A DNA stretch of 64,000 nucleotides from Prauserella rugosa (GCF_000719975.1 NZ_JOIJ01000004.1:124001-188000), one strand, 5' to 3'; numbered from the stretch's first letter, positions 25,570 to 36,189 are shown. Translations and numbers: made by a program. Notes: generated by a model not told the origin, from the sequence alone.

Positions 25570-26970
25570 CTACCGGGGTCCGTTACGGGACAACTCGACG
25601 AGCGTCGGCACGCATTCGGCCAGTTCCGTGCGTGAACACCCGGCGTAGCCGACCAATACACCGTGCGCGGTCGGAGTGCTCGCAAAGTGCCGGGCGAGCC
25701 CGTCCAGCAACACTCCGCTGCGCTTGCCCGCCGCGATCGTCTCCCGCTCCCCCTCGGCCGTGGCCAACGGCACGACGAGGTGCGCGCCCGCGTCGTCCCC
25801 CAGCACGCGCACGCCCGCGCGCGCGAACGCCTCCACGAGGATGGTCCTGCGGTCCGACAGTTCCCTGCGGAGCCGGCGCAGATGCCTGCCGAGATCGCCG
25901 TGTCTGGCGAGTTCGACGACCACGTGCTGACCCGCTGGCGAGGGCCGGGTTCCCGTGAGCTCCCGGTGTTCCAGCACAGCCTGCGTCACGGGTGGCGGAG
26001 CGACCATCCACCCGGCACCGAGGGTCGGGGTGAGGATCTTGCTCGTCGTACCGAGATGCACCACGACGTCGGGCGCCAACGAGGCGAGCAACGGCAGCGG
26101 CGCGACGTCGTAGCGCAGTTCGCCGTCGTAGTCGTCCTCGACGACGAGCATGTCCCGCCTGCGCGCCAGTTCGGTGAGCTCGACGCGCCGGGACGCGCTC
26201 ATCCGGCAGCCCATCGGATACTGGTGCGCGGGCGAGCAGTAGACGAGGCGCGCGCCTGGCGGCACGAGGTCCGTCCGCAGCCCTTCGCCGTCGATCGGCA
26301 CACCCACCACGCGCATGCCGGCACGCACGAACGCCTGCACCGCACGTTGATAGCCGGGCTCCTCGACGGCCACGAGGTCGCCGGGCCGCAGGACCGCCGC
26401 GGCGAGCTCGACGACGGCGGCGGTCGTGCCCCCGGTCGCGAGCACCGATTCGGTGTCGGCATCCAATCCGCGGTGACGCAACAGGTGTTCGGCGATCACC
26501 TCGCGGTACTCGGCCAGTCCCGTGCGCGACAGGTACACCGCGGGCGGGGTGTCCGACGCCGCCCGCCAGGCCCGCCGCCACGCCGACCGGTCGAGCCCCT
26601 CGGCCCACGGGACGCCGGGCAGCAGGGCGAGCCTGCCCGGCGGCAGTTCGTCGCGGGCCGCGGCGGATCGGTGTTCCGGGCGCGCGGTGGGCGGCGAGGT
26701 GGTGACGTAGGTGCCGGAACCGTGTTTGCCCACGATCCAGCCCTCGGCGTGCAACTGCTCGTAGGCGGCCGCGGTGACGGTTCGGCTCACGCCCAGTCGG
26801 TCGGCCAGCGCACGCGTCGACGGCAGGCGGTCGCCGCCGCGGAGGTGGCCCGACGACGCGGATTCCCGCAGCGCGTCGGCCAGCTGCACCGCCAGTGGCA
26901 CCGCCGAGGCGCGGTCGAGCGTCACCGGCAGAGCCGTGTCGCCGCGCGGCATGACCTCACCGCGGGGCAC
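25570..26970 (-). CDS. MocR/PdxR-type regulator (GntR HTH fused to aminotransferase domain)
   Basis: A 466-residue chimeric regulator. Residues about 15-85 form a GntR winged helix ([51 protein letters not shown]); the rest is a class I aminotransferase-like PLP-binding domain with [13 protein letters not shown] and the PLP-lysine region [17 protein letters not shown]. Such proteins sense PLP and control vitamin B6 or amino acid genes. GTG 26970 or ATG 26952 could be the start (MPRG is repeated). It is divergent from a PNPOx-fold gene, 96 bp away, its likely target, and directly precedes ddl. Confidence 0.9.
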   Translation of the reverse strand: MPRGEVMPRGDTALPVTLDRASAVPLAVQLADALRESASSGHLRGGDRLPSTRALADRLGVSRTVTAAAYEQLHAEGWIVGKHGSGTYVTTSPPTARPEHRSAAARDELPPGRLALLPGVPWAEGLDRSAWRRAWRAASDTPPAVYLSRTGLAEYREVIAEHLLRHRGLDADTESVLATGGTTAAVVELAAAVLRPGDLVAVEEPGYQRAVQAFVRAGMRVVGVPIDGEGLRTDLVPPGARLVYCSPAHQYPMGCRMSASRRVELTELARRRDMLVVEDDYDGELRYDVAPLPLLASLAPDVVVHLGTTSKILTPTLGAGWMVAPPPVTQAVLEHRELTGTRPSPAGQHVVVELARHGDLGRHLRRLRRELSDRRTILVEAFARAGVRVLGDDAGAHLVVPLATAEGERETIAAGKRSGVLLDGLARHFASTPTAHGVLVGYAGCSRTELAECVPTLVELSRNGPR

Positions 26971-27066
26971 GGTCGCCCCCGGAACCCGTTCGTCGCAAAG
27001 TGGACTCCCCGTTCAGCGCAATTGTGGCTGTTTCATCATGCCACTGGCTCGGGCATCGTCGTCGGC

Positions 27067-27786
27067 ATGTCCTCGAGTTCCTCCACCACACCCGTTCCGC
27101 CCGCCGCCGGATCCGGTCTGCGCACTCCGGCGCCACTGTCGTCGACCCCGCGCAGCACGCTGACCCGCAAGAAGGACCGCGCCTCGACCGACCGCGCCGA
27201 TCTGCACGCGGTGCTCGACGCCGGTCTCGTGTGTCACGTCGCCCTCGTGTCGAACGGATCGCCGGTGTGCGTTCCGACCGGGTATGGCCGCGACGGCGAG
27301 ACGCTGTACCTCCACGGTTCCACGGGCTCGGGCAACGTGCGCGCCGCAGGAAGCGGCGTCGACATCTGCGTCACGGTCACGATTGTCGACGGCATCGTCT
27401 ACGCACGCTCGCTGAACAACCACACCTTCAACTACCGCTGCGCGGTGGTCCACGGACGCGCTCGGCCGGTCACCGGCGACGACGAACGCGACCACGCCCT
27501 GCGCGTGATCAGCGAGCATCTGGCTCCGGGATCGTGGGACTACGCGCGTACGCCGAACGCCAAGGAGCTGGCCGGCGTGGCGGTGCTGGCCCTCGACCTG
27601 GACGAGGCGTCCGTGAAGATGCGCGGCGCCGAGCCCGGCGAGCAGCAGGAGGACGTCGGGACCGACGACGTCTGGGCAGGCGTGGTGGGCGTGCGTACGG
27701 TCTTCGACCCACCGAAGCCCGCCTCGTACGTGCCCGGCGACCTGCCGGTGCCACCCCACATCGCGGAACGGACCCCGCACCCGTGA
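27067..27786 (+). CDS. Pyridoxamine 5'-phosphate oxidase-family protein
   Basis: A 239-residue protein with a Ser/Thr/Pro-rich N-terminus (about 1-40) followed by the split-barrel flavin-binding fold: DLHAVLDAGLVCHVALVSNGSPVCVPTGYGRDGETLYLHGSTGSGN, ICVTVTIVDGIVYARSLNNHTFNYRCAVVHGRA. These proteins bind FMN or F420 and include pyridoxine oxidases and flavin-nucleotide-binding reductases; this one belongs to the general family rather than PdxH itself. It faces the MocR/PdxR-type regulator, which probably controls it. It is convergent with cysteine dioxygenase, separated by a hairpin. Confidence 0.85.
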   Translation: MSSSSSTTPVPPAAGSGLRTPAPLSSTPRSTLTRKKDRASTDRADLHAVLDAGLVCHVALVSNGSPVCVPTGYGRDGETLYLHGSTGSGNVRAAGSGVDICVTVTIVDGIVYARSLNNHTFNYRCAVVHGRARPVTGDDERDHALRVISEHLAPGSWDYARTPNAKELAGVAVLALDLDEASVKMRGAEPGEQQEDVGTDDVWAGVVGVRTVFDPPKPASYVPGDLPVPPHIAERTPHP

Positions 27787-27804
27787 CGCCGGAATCGGTT
27801 CGCC

Positions 27805-27833
27805 GTCTGCGGGCCGCCCGGCGCGCCGCAGAC
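27805..27833. terminator. Bidirectional hairpin between PNPOx-family gene and cdo
   Basis: GTCTGCGG (27805-27812) and CCGCAGAC (27826-27833) form an 8-bp stem around a GC-rich loop in the 48-bp gap between two convergent genes. There is no T-run. Confidence 0.65.
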
Positions 27834-27834
27834 G

Positions 27835-28323
27835 TCAGGTCGGCGTGACCTGCGCGGTGACCGGGTCCACGTGGACCGGCCGCGTGGTCCTGCCCGCGGA
27901 GCGGTAGACGTGCACGCTGATCGCCGGATCCGGGCCCTCGTTCCGAACCTCGTGGGCATAACCGGGGCCGAACACGCGCGACTGTCCCTGCGCGAGCGCG
28001 TGCACCTCCGTCACGACCCGGCCCGAGGGCGCCGTGCGGGTCACCGATTCGGTCAACTGTCCGGACACGACCGTGAAGGCACCCACGGCGTCGCCGTGGT
28101 CGTGCAACCCGGTGCCCTGGCCGGGAAGCCAGCTCAGCAGCCACACCTCGTCGCCGTCGACGCGATCGACGAGCGCGGCGAACCGGCGGTCCGGGTCGTA
28201 CCGCAGCAGGGTGCGCCAGCGCTCGCGGTCGACGGCGTAGTCGAGCGCGATCCGCACCGGGTGCGTGGCCAGGCGGTTACCGGCCTCGGGCAGGGCGATG
28301 GTGTTCTCGGGAACGGCGAACAT
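27835..28323 (-). CDS. cdo: Cysteine dioxygenase
   Basis: Non-haem iron enzyme that oxidises cysteine to cysteine sulfinate with O2. The 162-residue cupin contains the iron-binding pair in LHDHGDAVGAFTVVSGQLTE (HxH) and the third His in GYAHEVRNEG. Arginine and tyrosine substrate contacts (RYDPDRRF, HVYRSAG) also fit type I bacterial cysteine dioxygenases. The 246-bp upstream leader holds a perfect 11-bp inverted repeat whose proximal arm overlaps the AAGGA ribosome-binding site, suggesting control of translation. Confidence 0.9.
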   Translation of the reverse strand: MFAVPENTIALPEAGNRLATHPVRIALDYAVDRERWRTLLRYDPDRRFAALVDRVDGDEVWLLSWLPGQGTGLHDHGDAVGAFTVVSGQLTESVTRTAPSGRVVTEVHALAQGQSRVFGPGYAHEVRNEGPDPAISVHVYRSAGRTTRPVHVDPVTAQVTPT

Positions 28324-28336
28324 GAACGTGCGACAT

Positions 28337-28420
28337 CCTTGTTGTCGGGCCTGCTGTGTTGCAGGAGGCGAAGCAAGTCGGCGGGAAGGCGAAAATTCAC
28401 CGGCGACAGCGACAACAAGG
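28337..28420 (-). promoter_or_regulatory. Inverted repeat in cdo leader covering the ribosome-binding site
   Basis: In the cdo mRNA sense, CCTTGTTGTCG (28420-28410) is followed 62 nt later by its exact complement CGACAACAAGG (28347-28337). The second arm runs into AAGGA, the only ribosome-binding site candidate, about 12 nt before the cdo ATG. Pairing would mask it. A DNA operator with widely spaced arms is the alternative. Confidence 0.5.
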
Positions 28421-28569
28421 CGCGCAGCACGTACCGCGGCGGCCGGTGACCGGCCCCCGTACGGCGGAAACGTTCTGCGTCAGCACGTCCACAAGCGAAC
28501 CAGCGGCCCGCGAGGGCGTCAAGCGAATCCCACGCTGTGACACGGGTGCGGGAGACGCAGCTCACGAAC

Positions 28570-29625
28570 TCACATGCGTTCGGGCTTCTGCTGCCTGCCC
28601 AACAGCTCGGCGCCGACGGTCGCGGGATCGCGCCCCTCGTGGCACACCCGGTACATGGCGTCGGTGATCGGCATGTCGACACCGCAGCGGTGGGCGAGGT
28701 CGCGAATCGACCGGCAGGACATGACGCCCTCGGCGACCTGCCCGCCCACGGCCTGCTGCGCCTGCTCGATCGTCTCCCCCTTGCCGATGCGCTCGCCGAA
28801 GGTGCGGTTGCGCGACAACGGTGAGGCGCACGTCGCCACCATGTCGCCGACCCCGGCGAGCCCGGCGAACGTCATCGGGTCCGCACCCAGTTTCACCCCG
28901 AGGCGCCCGGTCTCGGCGAGTCCGCGGGTGATGAGCGTCGCGACGGTGTTCGCGCCGAATCCCAGTCCCGCCGCCATTCCGCACGAGAGCGCGATGACGT
29001 TCTTGCAGGCACCGCCGAGTTCGCTGCCGACGACGTCGGTGTTGGTGTACGGACGGAAGTAACCGGTGAACGCGGCCTCCTGCACGGCCACGGCACGCTC
29101 GTGGTCACCGCAGGCGAACACGCCCGCCGCCGGTTGTCCCTGCGCAATCTCCTTGGCCAGATTGGGACCGGCGACGACCACCACCGACGTCTCGGGCACG
29201 CCCGCGACCTCGCCGATCACCTCGCTCATCCGCTTGAGCGTGCCGAGTTCGACCCCCTTGGCGAGGCTGACGAGGATCGTGTCGGCGGGCAGCAGATCCC
29301 GCCAGCGCTCGAGGTTGCTGCGCAGGCTCTGGCTGGGTACGGCGAGCACGACGGCGTCGGCGCCCTCGAGCGCCTCGGCCGCGTCGGAGGTCGCCCTCAG
29401 GTTGCCGGGCAGGGTGATGCCCGGCAGGTATCCCGAGTTCACGTGCTCGTGGGTGATCTCGTGGGCCACCTCGGGCCTGCGGGCCCACATCGTGACGTCT
29501 CTGCCCGCGTCGGCGAGGATCTTCGCGAACGTCGTGCCCCACGATCCGGCGCCCAGCACGGTGACCGAACGCACGACACGGGACGGTGCCGGGGACTGCG
29601 CTGCGGACTCCGCCATGTCAGGCAT
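28570..29625 (-). CDS. gpsA: NAD(P)-dependent glycerol-3-phosphate dehydrogenase
   Basis: GpsA reduces dihydroxyacetone phosphate to sn-glycerol 3-phosphate for phospholipid synthesis. The 351-residue protein has the nucleotide motif [14 protein letters not shown], the [14 protein letters not shown] segment, the catalytic-lysine region [25 protein letters not shown] and the C-terminal [26 protein letters not shown]. It overlaps the upstream acyltransferase gene by 8 bp with this ATG; GTG 29631 and ATG 29616 are alternatives. The overlap fits a shared job: it makes the acceptor that the PlsC-type enzyme family acylates. Confidence 0.95.
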   Translation of the reverse strand: MPDMAESAAQSPAPSRVVRSVTVLGAGSWGTTFAKILADAGRDVTMWARRPEVAHEITHEHVNSGYLPGITLPGNLRATSDAAEALEGADAVVLAVPSQSLRSNLERWRDLLPADTILVSLAKGVELGTLKRMSEVIGEVAGVPETSVVVVAGPNLAKEIAQGQPAAGVFACGDHERAVAVQEAAFTGYFRPYTNTDVVGSELGGACKNVIALSCGMAAGLGFGANTVATLITRGLAETGRLGVKLGADPMTFAGLAGVGDMVATCASPLSRNRTFGERIGKGETIEQAQQAVGGQVAEGVMSCRSIRDLAHRCGVDMPITDAMYRVCHEGRDPATVGAELLGRQQKPERM

Positions 29626-30316
29626 CGCCACCGGTCTTCGCGGGCGGCTGTTCGCCGCGGATCTCGGCCAGCAACGTCGTGACCTCGCCCATCAGCAGTT
29701 CGGTGACCTCGCGCAGCAGTTCCGGCGTCTGCGGCTTCCCGCGGTAGGCGCTCAGGTCCACGGGCTCGCCGACCGAGTGCACGACCGTTTTGCGCGGCAA
29801 GGGGCGGAACTTCTTGGTGTAGCCGTTGAAGACCTCCTGCGTCCCCCACCGCGCGCACGGGATCACCGGGACGTCGTTCTCCAGCGCGAGCCTGGCCACG
29901 CCCGGGTAGGAGCGTTTGGGCCAGAAGTGCGGGTCCTTCGTGATCGTGCCCTCGGGGTAGATCACGATGACCTTGTCCTCCTGCAGTGCCCGGTGCGCGG
30001 CCCTGAGGCTGTCGCCCGCCGAGCTCGTTCCCCTGGCGACGGGGATCGATCCGGCCCCGGTCATGATGCGGCCGAAGATCGGCACGCGCGTGAGGCTGTC
30101 CTTGGCCAGGAACCGCGGCACCCGCTTGTTCTGGTGGACGAACACGGCGTCGACCGCGGGATCGAGGTGCGACACGTGGTTCATCACCACCAGCGCGGGC
30201 CCCTTCCTGGGAATGCGCTCGGCACCGCGGTAGTCCCGCTTGCTCATGTAGGTCAGCGGATAGAACAACGCCGCGGCCGCACCGACCCAGAAGCCGCCCT
30301 TCTCCCGATCAGCCAA
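29618..30316 (-). CDS. 1-acyl-glycerol-3-phosphate acyltransferase (PlsC-like)
   Basis: A 232-residue lysophospholipid acyltransferase with the catalytic HX4D motif in [17 protein letters not shown], glycerol-phosphate binding [16 protein letters not shown], and the third motif [12 protein letters not shown] hydrophobic N-terminal stretch ([18 protein letters not shown]) anchors it to the membrane. The TTG start at 30316 is chosen because GAGGAGGAG lies just upstream and no ATG/GTG gives a family-like N-terminus. It overlaps gpsA downstream and is divergent from cofC. Confidence 0.88.
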   Translation of the reverse strand: MADREKGGFWVGAAAALFYPLTYMSKRDYRGAERIPRKGPALVVMNHVSHLDPAVDAVFVHQNKRVPRFLAKDSLTRVPIFGRIMTGAGSIPVARGTSSAGDSLRAAHRALQEDKVIVIYPEGTITKDPHFWPKRSYPGVARLALENDVPVIPCARWGTQEVFNGYTKKFRPLPRKTVVHSVGEPVDLSAYRGKPQTPELLREVTELLMGEVTTLLAEIRGEQPPAKTGGDA

Positions 30317-30403
30317 GACTCCTCCTCGTCCGCCCGCTCCTCGCTTCGGCGGGTCCGATCCTCCCACGGGCGCCGACCACCGATGATGCGGGAAGATGGT
30401 CTC

Positions 30404-31039
30404 GTGGCCGTCACCCTTCTCGTGCCGATGAAACCGCCCCGTGCAGGCAAGTCCCGACTGCGCGGTGCCTTCGGTGTGGCCCCGCACACGTCGCTGGTGC
30501 TCGCGCTGGCGAGCGACACCGTGTCTGCGGCCGTCGCCGCGCCCGGAGTCGACCGCGTCGTCGTGGTGACCGGCGACGTCGAGGCACTGGCGACGTTGGG
30601 CGATCTGGGTGCCGACGTGGTCGACGACGAGGGCGCCGAGGACCTCAACGCGGCGCTCCTGGTCGCCGAGCGCCGCTTGTTCGGACCATCCCGCGCGGGC
30701 GATGCGGTCGTCGGTGCGCTGCAGGCCGACCTGCCCGCACTGCGCCCTGCCGAGCTCGGCCGCGCCCTGGCCGAGGCCGGCGGACGACGGGCGTTCACCG
30801 CGGACCGGCACGGCACGGGCACGACGCTGTTGCTCTCGGCGCCCGGCGGGCCGTTGGCGCCGCGGTTCGGTGTCGGGTCGGCCGCGGCGCACGCGGCCTC
30901 GGGCGCACTGGCACTGACCACCTCTGCCCCGTCCCTGCGCTCGGACGTCGACACCGCGGACGACCTTGCGTATGCGCGGGAGCTGGGCCTGGGCACCCAC
31001 ACGGCGGAGCTGCTCACCCAGGCCTGCGCCGTGCCGTGA
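30404..31039 (+). CDS. cofC: 2-phospho-L-lactate/phosphoenolpyruvate guanylyltransferase
   Basis: CofC (FbiD) activates a three-carbon phospho-acid with GTP, the first committed step of coenzyme F420 side-chain assembly. The 211-residue nucleotidyltransferase starts VAVTLLVPMKPPRAGKSRLRG (the signature KPxxxGKSRL) and continues with VVVTGDVEALATLGDLGADVV and GALQADLPALRP (metal-binding D). In the sequence the GTG start has GGGAAGA 7-8 nt upstream; an ATG 18 bp earlier lacks one. The gpsA-plsC/cofC/ppk1 context is conserved in actinobacteria. Its presence implies the organism makes F420. Confidence 0.9.
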   Translation: MAVTLLVPMKPPRAGKSRLRGAFGVAPHTSLVLALASDTVSAAVAAPGVDRVVVVTGDVEALATLGDLGADVVDDEGAEDLNAALLVAERRLFGPSRAGDAVVGALQADLPALRPAELGRALAEAGGRRAFTADRHGTGTTLLLSAPGGPLAPRFGVGSAAAHAASGALALTTSAPSLRSDVDTADDLAYARELGLGTHTAELLTQACAVP

Positions 31040-31112
31040 ACAGCGAGGGAATGCGACGCGAAACGTCTCACCGTGACTGCACGAATTCGCCGATCTGGTG
31101 GACAATACCTGC

Positions 31113-33320
31113 GTGACCATGGACGAGAGCACCACGCCCGCGAGCTCTCCCGATGCCCGCCGGGCGACCACCGAACCGCCGCCGGAAGCGACCACCGTCG
31201 AGTCGGCGAACCACTCCCTGCCCTCCGCACCGCCTGCCGCGACCCAGGTCGAACAGGTGCCGGACGCGCTGCCGGACAACCGGTACTTCAACCGGGAGCT
31301 CTCGTGGCAGGACTTCAACGCCAGGGTGCTGGCCCTCGCCGAGGACGAGTCCCAGCCCCTGCTCGAGCGCGCCAAATTCCTGGCCATCTTCGCGTCCAAT
31401 TTGGATGAGTTCTACATGGTCCGGGTGGCGGGACTGAAGCGCCGCGACGAGACCGGCCTGTCCGTACGCAGCGCGGACGGCCTCACCCCGCGCGAGCAGC
31501 TCAGCCACATCGCCAAGCGCAACCAGGAGCTCGTCCAGCGGCACAACGCCGCGTTCGAGTCGCGGGTGCGGCCCGCGCTGGCTGCCGAGGACATCCACAT
31601 CATGCGGTGGTCCGATTTGGATGAATCGGACCACGAGCGGCTCTCCCGGTACTTCCGCGAGCAGATCTTCCCGGTGCTCACTCCCCTCGCGGTCGACCCG
31701 GCGCATCCGTTCCCGTACATCTCCGGCCTGTCGCTGAACCTCGCGGTGACGGTGCGCGACCCCGAGGAGGGCACCGAACGCTTCGCCAGGGTCAAGGTGC
31801 CCAACAACGTCCCGCGGCTCGTGCGCACCGAGCCCCAGCGCGACAACCCCACGGCCACGTTCCTGCCTCTCGAGCAGCTCATCGCCGCCCATCTGGGCGA
31901 GCTGTTCTCGGGCATGGAGGTGATCGAGCACCACGCGTTCCGGGTGACGCGCAACGCCGACTTCGAGGTGGAGGAGGACCGCGACGAGGACCTGCTGCAG
32001 GCACTCGAACGCGAACTCGCCCAGCGTCGGTTCGGGCCGCCGGTGCGTCTCGAGGTCTCGCAGGACATGAGCGAGCACATGCTCGAACTCCTGTTGCGCG
32101 AGCTGGAGGTCGACCCGCGGGACGTCGTCGAGGTCCCGGGGCTGCTGGATCTGTCGTGCCTGACCCAGTTGCTGTCTGTGGACCGGCAGGAACTGAAGGA
32201 TCGGCCGTTCGTGCCCGCGACGCCGCCCGCGTTCGGCGAACGCGAGACGCCGAAGAGCGTGTTCTCGACCCTGCGCGACGGTGACGTGCTCGTGCACCAT
32301 CCGTACGACTCGTTCTCCACGAGCGTCCAGCGGTTCATCGAGCAGGCCGCGGCCGACGACAAGGTCCTGGCCATCAAACAGACGCTGTACCGCACCTCGG
32401 GCGACTCCCCGATCGTCGACGCACTCATCGACGCCGCGGAAGCGGGCAAACAGGTCGTCGCGCTCGTGGAGATCAAGGCGCGGTTCGACGAGCAGGCCAA
32501 CATCACGTGGGCCCGCACGCTCGAACGGTCCGGCGTCCACGTGGTGTACGGGCTCGTCGGTCTGAAGACCCACTGCAAGGTGGCACTCGTGGTCCGCCAG
32601 GAGGGCTCGACGATACGGCGCTACTGCCACATCGGCACGGGCAACTACAACCCGAAGACCGCGCGCCACTACGAGGACCTCGGCCTGCTCACCGCGGATC
32701 CGGACATCGGAGCCGACCTCACGGACCTGTTCAACGTCCTGACCGGCTACTCGCACCAGGCCACGTACCGCAACATCCTCACCTCCCCCAACGGGATCCG
32801 GCGCGGGATCCTCGACCAGATCTCCGACGAGATCGAACTGGCCCGCCAGGGCCGGGAGGCGGGAATCCGGCTGAAGTGCAACTCGTTGGTCGACGAACAG
32901 GTCATCGACGGGCTGTACCGCGCATCACAGGCCGGAGTTCCGGTGGACATCGTCGTGCGCGGCATCTGCGCGCTCAAGCCGGGTGTGGAAGGGCTGAGCG
33001 AGAACATCCGGGTGCGCTCGATCCTCGGCCGGTTCCTCGAGCACTCGCGCATCTTCCACTTCCGCGGCGCCGGTGCGTACTGGATCGGCAGCGCCGACAT
33101 GATGCACCGCAACCTCGACCGCCGGATCGAGGCGCTCGTGCAGGTTCGCGATCCCAAGCTGACGGCCCAGCTGGACGCGACGTTCGATTCCCAACTCGAC
33201 CCGCACACGCGGTGCTGGGTGCTCTCGTCCACGGGCGAATGGCACCCGTCCCCCGCCGACGTGTCCGACGTCCGCGACCATCAGCTCGAAACGTTACGCA
33301 AGCACGGAGCAACAGGGTGA
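31113..33320 (+). CDS. ppk1: Polyphosphate kinase 1
   Basis: Ppk1 reversibly polymerises the gamma phosphate of ATP into polyphosphate. The 735-residue chain has a Pro/Thr-rich leader, the N and head domains ([22 protein letters not shown] ... [20 protein letters not shown]) and the catalytic C domains with the phosphorylated-histidine region [37 protein letters not shown], and [27 protein letters not shown] 31113 is favoured: GACAAT lies 6 nt upstream as a -10; ATG 31119 is the alternative. The stop overlaps the mutT1 GTG by 4 bp. Confidence 0.96.
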   Translation: MTMDESTTPASSPDARRATTEPPPEATTVESANHSLPSAPPAATQVEQVPDALPDNRYFNRELSWQDFNARVLALAEDESQPLLERAKFLAIFASNLDEFYMVRVAGLKRRDETGLSVRSADGLTPREQLSHIAKRNQELVQRHNAAFESRVRPALAAEDIHIMRWSDLDESDHERLSRYFREQIFPVLTPLAVDPAHPFPYISGLSLNLAVTVRDPEEGTERFARVKVPNNVPRLVRTEPQRDNPTATFLPLEQLIAAHLGELFSGMEVIEHHAFRVTRNADFEVEEDRDEDLLQALERELAQRRFGPPVRLEVSQDMSEHMLELLLRELEVDPRDVVEVPGLLDLSCLTQLLSVDRQELKDRPFVPATPPAFGERETPKSVFSTLRDGDVLVHHPYDSFSTSVQRFIEQAAADDKVLAIKQTLYRTSGDSPIVDALIDAAEAGKQVVALVEIKARFDEQANITWARTLERSGVHVVYGLVGLKTHCKVALVVRQEGSTIRRYCHIGTGNYNPKTARHYEDLGLLTADPDIGADLTDLFNVLTGYSHQATYRNILTSPNGIRRGILDQISDEIELARQGREAGIRLKCNSLVDEQVIDGLYRASQAGVPVDIVVRGICALKPGVEGLSENIRVRSILGRFLEHSRIFHFRGAGAYWIGSADMMHRNLDRRIEALVQVRDPKLTAQLDATFDSQLDPHTRCWVLSSTGEWHPSPADVSDVRDHQLETLRKHGATG

Positions 33321-34267
33321 GCAGTACCGCCACGGACCACATCGTTTCCCACGCCGCGGGCGCCGTGCTGTGGCGCGCGGCGGGTCCGACCGCATCCGAC
33401 ATCGAGGTCGCCGTCGTCCACCGTCCGCGATACGACGACTGGTCACTTCCGAAAGGCCATCTCGATCCCGGCGAAACGGCACCCGTGGCCGCGGTCAGGG
33501 AACTCGAGGAGGAAACGGGCCACTCCGCCGTTCTGGGCGCTTTCCTGAAACGCGTCGAATACCGCATCGCGCGCGGCAGGAAAGCGGTCGACTACTTCTC
33601 GGCCCGCGTGAGCGGAGATGTGCGGAGCGGTTTCACCCCGAATGAGGAAGTGGACGAGCTGCGCTGGTGCACTCCGCCGGAGGCGAAAGGACTGCTGTCG
33701 TACGAGTCCGACTCCGAGGTGCTCGATCTGCAGACCGCCCTTCCGCAGCAGCGCACGACGCTGCTGCTGGTGCGGCACGCCAAAGCCGGTAAGCGGGAAC
33801 ACTGGGCAGGCGACGACGATCTGCGTCCGCTGAGCGACGCCGGCGAACGCCAGGCGAGCGCGCTGCGGGAGATGCTGGCGACGTTCGGCCCGGACCGGGT
33901 CGTGTCCGCGCCGCTGCTGCGCTGCGTGCAGACGGTGCAGGGCGTGGCGGAGGACATCGGCACCGAGGTCGCCCACGAGACGGCGTTGTCGGAACGGTCG
34001 CATGCCGCCGACCCGGACGCTGCCGTGCGCAGGATCGTCGAGATCGCCGCCGACGGCGGCACTCCGGTGGTGTGCAGTCAGGGCGGCGTCATCCCGCATG
34101 TCGTCGAGACGCTCGCCGCCCGCGGTGGCGTACCGCTGCCCGCGACCAAACGGGACGGTGTCGCGGCCAAGAAGGGCTCGCTCTGGCAGCTCACCTTCGA
34201 CGGCCGCGGCCGGCTCGTAGGTGCCAACTACCTTCCCAGCGCGCTTCCCACACCGCTGCCCGCGTAG
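33317..34267 (+). CDS. mutT1: MutT1-like Nudix hydrolase fused to histidine phosphatase
   Basis: A 316-residue two-domain protein. The N-terminal Nudix domain (about 5-150) carries [25 protein letters not shown], an intact Nudix box. The C-terminal half is a histidine phosphatase starting [17 protein letters not shown] (RHA/G motif) with catalytic partners LSDAGERQA and [12 protein letters not shown]. Mycobacterial MutT1 has the same fusion and degrades 8-oxo-GTP/dGTP and diadenosine polyphosphates. The GTG overlaps the ppk1 stop by 4 bp, coupling nucleotide sanitation to polyphosphate synthesis. Confidence 0.93.
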   Translation: MSSTATDHIVSHAAGAVLWRAAGPTASDIEVAVVHRPRYDDWSLPKGHLDPGETAPVAAVRELEEETGHSAVLGAFLKRVEYRIARGRKAVDYFSARVSGDVRSGFTPNEEVDELRWCTPPEAKGLLSYESDSEVLDLQTALPQQRTTLLLVRHAKAGKREHWAGDDDLRPLSDAGERQASALREMLATFGPDRVVSAPLLRCVQTVQGVAEDIGTEVAHETALSERSHAADPDAAVRRIVEIAADGGTPVVCSQGGVIPHVVETLAARGGVPLPATKRDGVAAKKGSLWQLTFDGRGRLVGANYLPSALPTPLPA

Positions 34268-34408
34268 CGACAGTCTCCATCGCCGACTCCGGCACAGTCA
34301 GCCTTCTGTCGGCGTTCTGTGGCCCGCTGAGGCTTTCGTGCGCCGTTCCGGGTGTCTCCGCGTGCCCCGAACGGCGACGCCGTCTGTGAACCACACAGGG
34401 CCCCGCAT

Positions 34409-34462
34409 GCGAACGGGCCCCGCACCGTTGCCGTTTCGGCAAGGGATGCGGGGCCCGTTCGC
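34409..34462. terminator. Strong hairpin between mutT1 and hupB
   Basis: GCGAACGGGCCCCGCA (34409-34424) pairs perfectly with TGCGGGGCCCGTTCGC (34447-34462); the inner CGTTGCCG/CGGCAAGG adds a further stem around TTT. It lies between convergent genes and can terminate both. Confidence 0.85.
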
Positions 34463-34497
34463 GATGAGGACGATGCCGCCGTGGGCGGGAAGCCGAC

Positions 34498-35331
34498 CTA
34501 CTTCTTCTTGGCGGTCGTCTTCTTCGCCGTGGACGCCTTCGCGGTGGCCTTCGCCGGCTTGGCGGCGGCCTTGGTCGTCTTCGACGTCGACTTCGGAGCC
34601 GCCTTCGTGGTGGCCTTCTTCGCCGTGGAGGCCTTCGAGGCCGTGCTCTTGGCAGCGGTGCTCTTCGTCGCCGCGGCCTTCGACGTCGACGCCTTCGAGG
34701 TCGTGGCCTTGCTCCTGGTGGCGGTCGACTTGGCCGCGGTCTTCGGCGCGGCCTTGGCGGTGCTCTTCGACGCGGTCGTCTTGCCCTTGGTGGCGGTCGA
34801 CTTGGCCGCCGTCGACTTCGCGGCCGTGGCCTTCGACGCGGTCGTCCTGCCCTTGGTGGCGGTGGACTTCGTCGCCGTCGACTTCGCGGCGGTCTTCGGG
34901 GCCGTCTTGGTGGCGGTCGCACGCGTCGCGGTGGTGGCCCGCGAACGCGTCGTCGTGCTGCGCGTGGACGCAGCGGCGGTGGCGCGGGTCGCCGTGCCAC
35001 GGGCCGTGGTGCCCGACACAGCCGGCTTGGACTTCGACACCTTCGGCAGCTTCTTCGTGCCGCTCACCACATCCTTGAACGTGGTGCCTGCGCGGAAGGC
35101 CGGGACGTTCGTCTTCTTCACCCGCACGGTCTCACCGGTGCGCGGGTTGCGGGCGGTGCGGGCGGCGCGGGCGCGCTTCTCGAACACACCGAAGCCGGTG
35201 ATGTTCACCTTTTCGCCCTTGTTGACCGTCCGGATGATGATGTCGACGAGATTGTCGACGGCCTGCGTGGCGACCTTCTTGTCGCCCAGGCGCTCGCCGA
35301 GCGCCTCGATGAGTTGGGCCTTGTTGGCCAT
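34498..35331 (-). CDS. hupB: HU-type nucleoid protein with long Lys/Ala/Thr/Ser tail
   Basis: The first ~95 residues are a standard HU fold ([68 protein letters not shown]). The remaining ~180 residues form a low-complexity basic tail built from AAKSTATK / KATAAKS-like units, as in mycobacterial HupB but longer (277 residues overall). Such tails bind DNA non-specifically and are acetylated and methylated on lysine in mycobacteria. GGAGGA precedes the ATG. It lies between mutT1 (convergent) and leuD (same strand), as in M. tuberculosis. Confidence 0.95.
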   Translation of the reverse strand: MANKAQLIEALGERLGDKKVATQAVDNLVDIIIRTVNKGEKVNITGFGVFEKRARAARTARNPRTGETVRVKKTNVPAFRAGTTFKDVVSGTKKLPKVSKSKPAVSGTTARGTATRATAAASTRSTTTRSRATTATRATATKTAPKTAAKSTATKSTATKGRTTASKATAAKSTAAKSTATKGKTTASKSTAKAAPKTAAKSTATRSKATTSKASTSKAAATKSTAAKSTASKASTAKKATTKAAPKSTSKTTKAAAKPAKATAKASTAKKTTAKKK

Positions 35332-35586
35332 TCCAGTCCTCCAAGAAGAACTACGTGTTACCCGGCCACACCGGCCGACATGCGCACACGGTATTACCTA
35401 CGCAGCACAAATTCCAAACGGCACGCGGATTTTTTCCTTATCGGATGGGCGATCGGGCCCCGATAAGGTCCGCCGGAGCGGTGCTGGCGTGGCCGTCTGG
35501 TGTCGGGTGGCCGGCCGGTGGGCCGGGTCGGTTTCCCTTGCTCAAGCAGGGAATCCTTGCAGTTCTCCTGGGGGCGGACCGCCCCG

Positions 35587-36189
35587 TTACGCCGTCGACG
35601 CGGGCAGGGTCACCGGTTTGTGAGCGGGGCGTGTGGCCTCGAACGCAGCGATGTCGTCGGCGTGCCGAAGGGTGAGGGCGATGTCGTCGAGTCCCTCCAT
35701 CAGGCGCCAACGGGTGTAGTCGTCGATCTCGAAGGCCGCGCTGAAGTCCTTGGCCCGTACGGTCTTCTCGGCAAGGTCCACAGTGACCTCGGTGCCGGGC
35801 TCGTTCTCGAGGATCTTCCACAGCAGCTCGACGTCGTCCTGCTTGCACTGGGCCGCGACGAGACCCTGCTTGCCCGCGTTGCCGCGGAAGATGTCGGCGA
35901 ACCGGGACGAGATGACCACCCGGAAGCCGTAGTTCATGAGCGCCCACACGGCGTGCTCACGGGACGACCCGGTGCCGAAGTCCGGTCCGGCGACCAGCAC
36001 GCTGCCCCGGTTGAATGGCTCCACGTTGAGGACGAACTGCTCGTCGCCGCGCCAGGCGGCGAACAGGCCGTCCTCGAAACCGGTGCGGCTCACACGCTTG
36101 AGGTAGACGGCCGGGATGATCTGGTCGGTGTCCACGTTGGACCTGCGCAGGGGGACACCGATGCCGGTGTGCTCGGTGATCGCTTCCAT
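35587..36189 (-). CDS. leuD: 3-isopropylmalate dehydratase small subunit
   Basis: LeuD pairs with LeuC to isomerise 2- to 3-isopropylmalate in leucine synthesis, and citramalate to methylmalate in the CimA route to isoleucine. The 200-residue swivel domain includes [24 protein letters not shown], the substrate-recognition loop [24 protein letters not shown], and [18 protein letters not shown]. The ATG at MEAITEHTG is the family start. It follows leuC by 49 bp in one transcript, with hupB 255 bp downstream. Confidence 0.96.
   Translation of the reverse strand: MEAITEHTGIGVPLRRSNVDTDQIIPAVYLKRVSRTGFEDGLFAAWRGDEQFVLNVEPFNRGSVLVAGPDFGTGSSREHAVWALMNYGFRVVISSRFADIFRGNAGKQGLVAAQCKQDDVELLWKILENEPGTEVTVDLAEKTVRAKDFSAAFEIDDYTRWRLMEGLDDIALTLRHADDIAAFEATRPAHKPVTLPASTA

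Noticed and set aside
28134..28440. Leader peptide upstream of cdo (frame VNFRLPADLLRLLQHSR...)
   Set aside because: It resembles sulfur-metabolism leader peptides only loosely, has no ribosome-binding site and runs without a stop far into cdo.
35436..35468. Hairpin CCTTATCGG/CCGATAAGG as a leuD terminator
   Set aside because: The run of T precedes the stem on the plus strand, which is the wrong polarity for leuD; it is probably part of the hupB promoter region.
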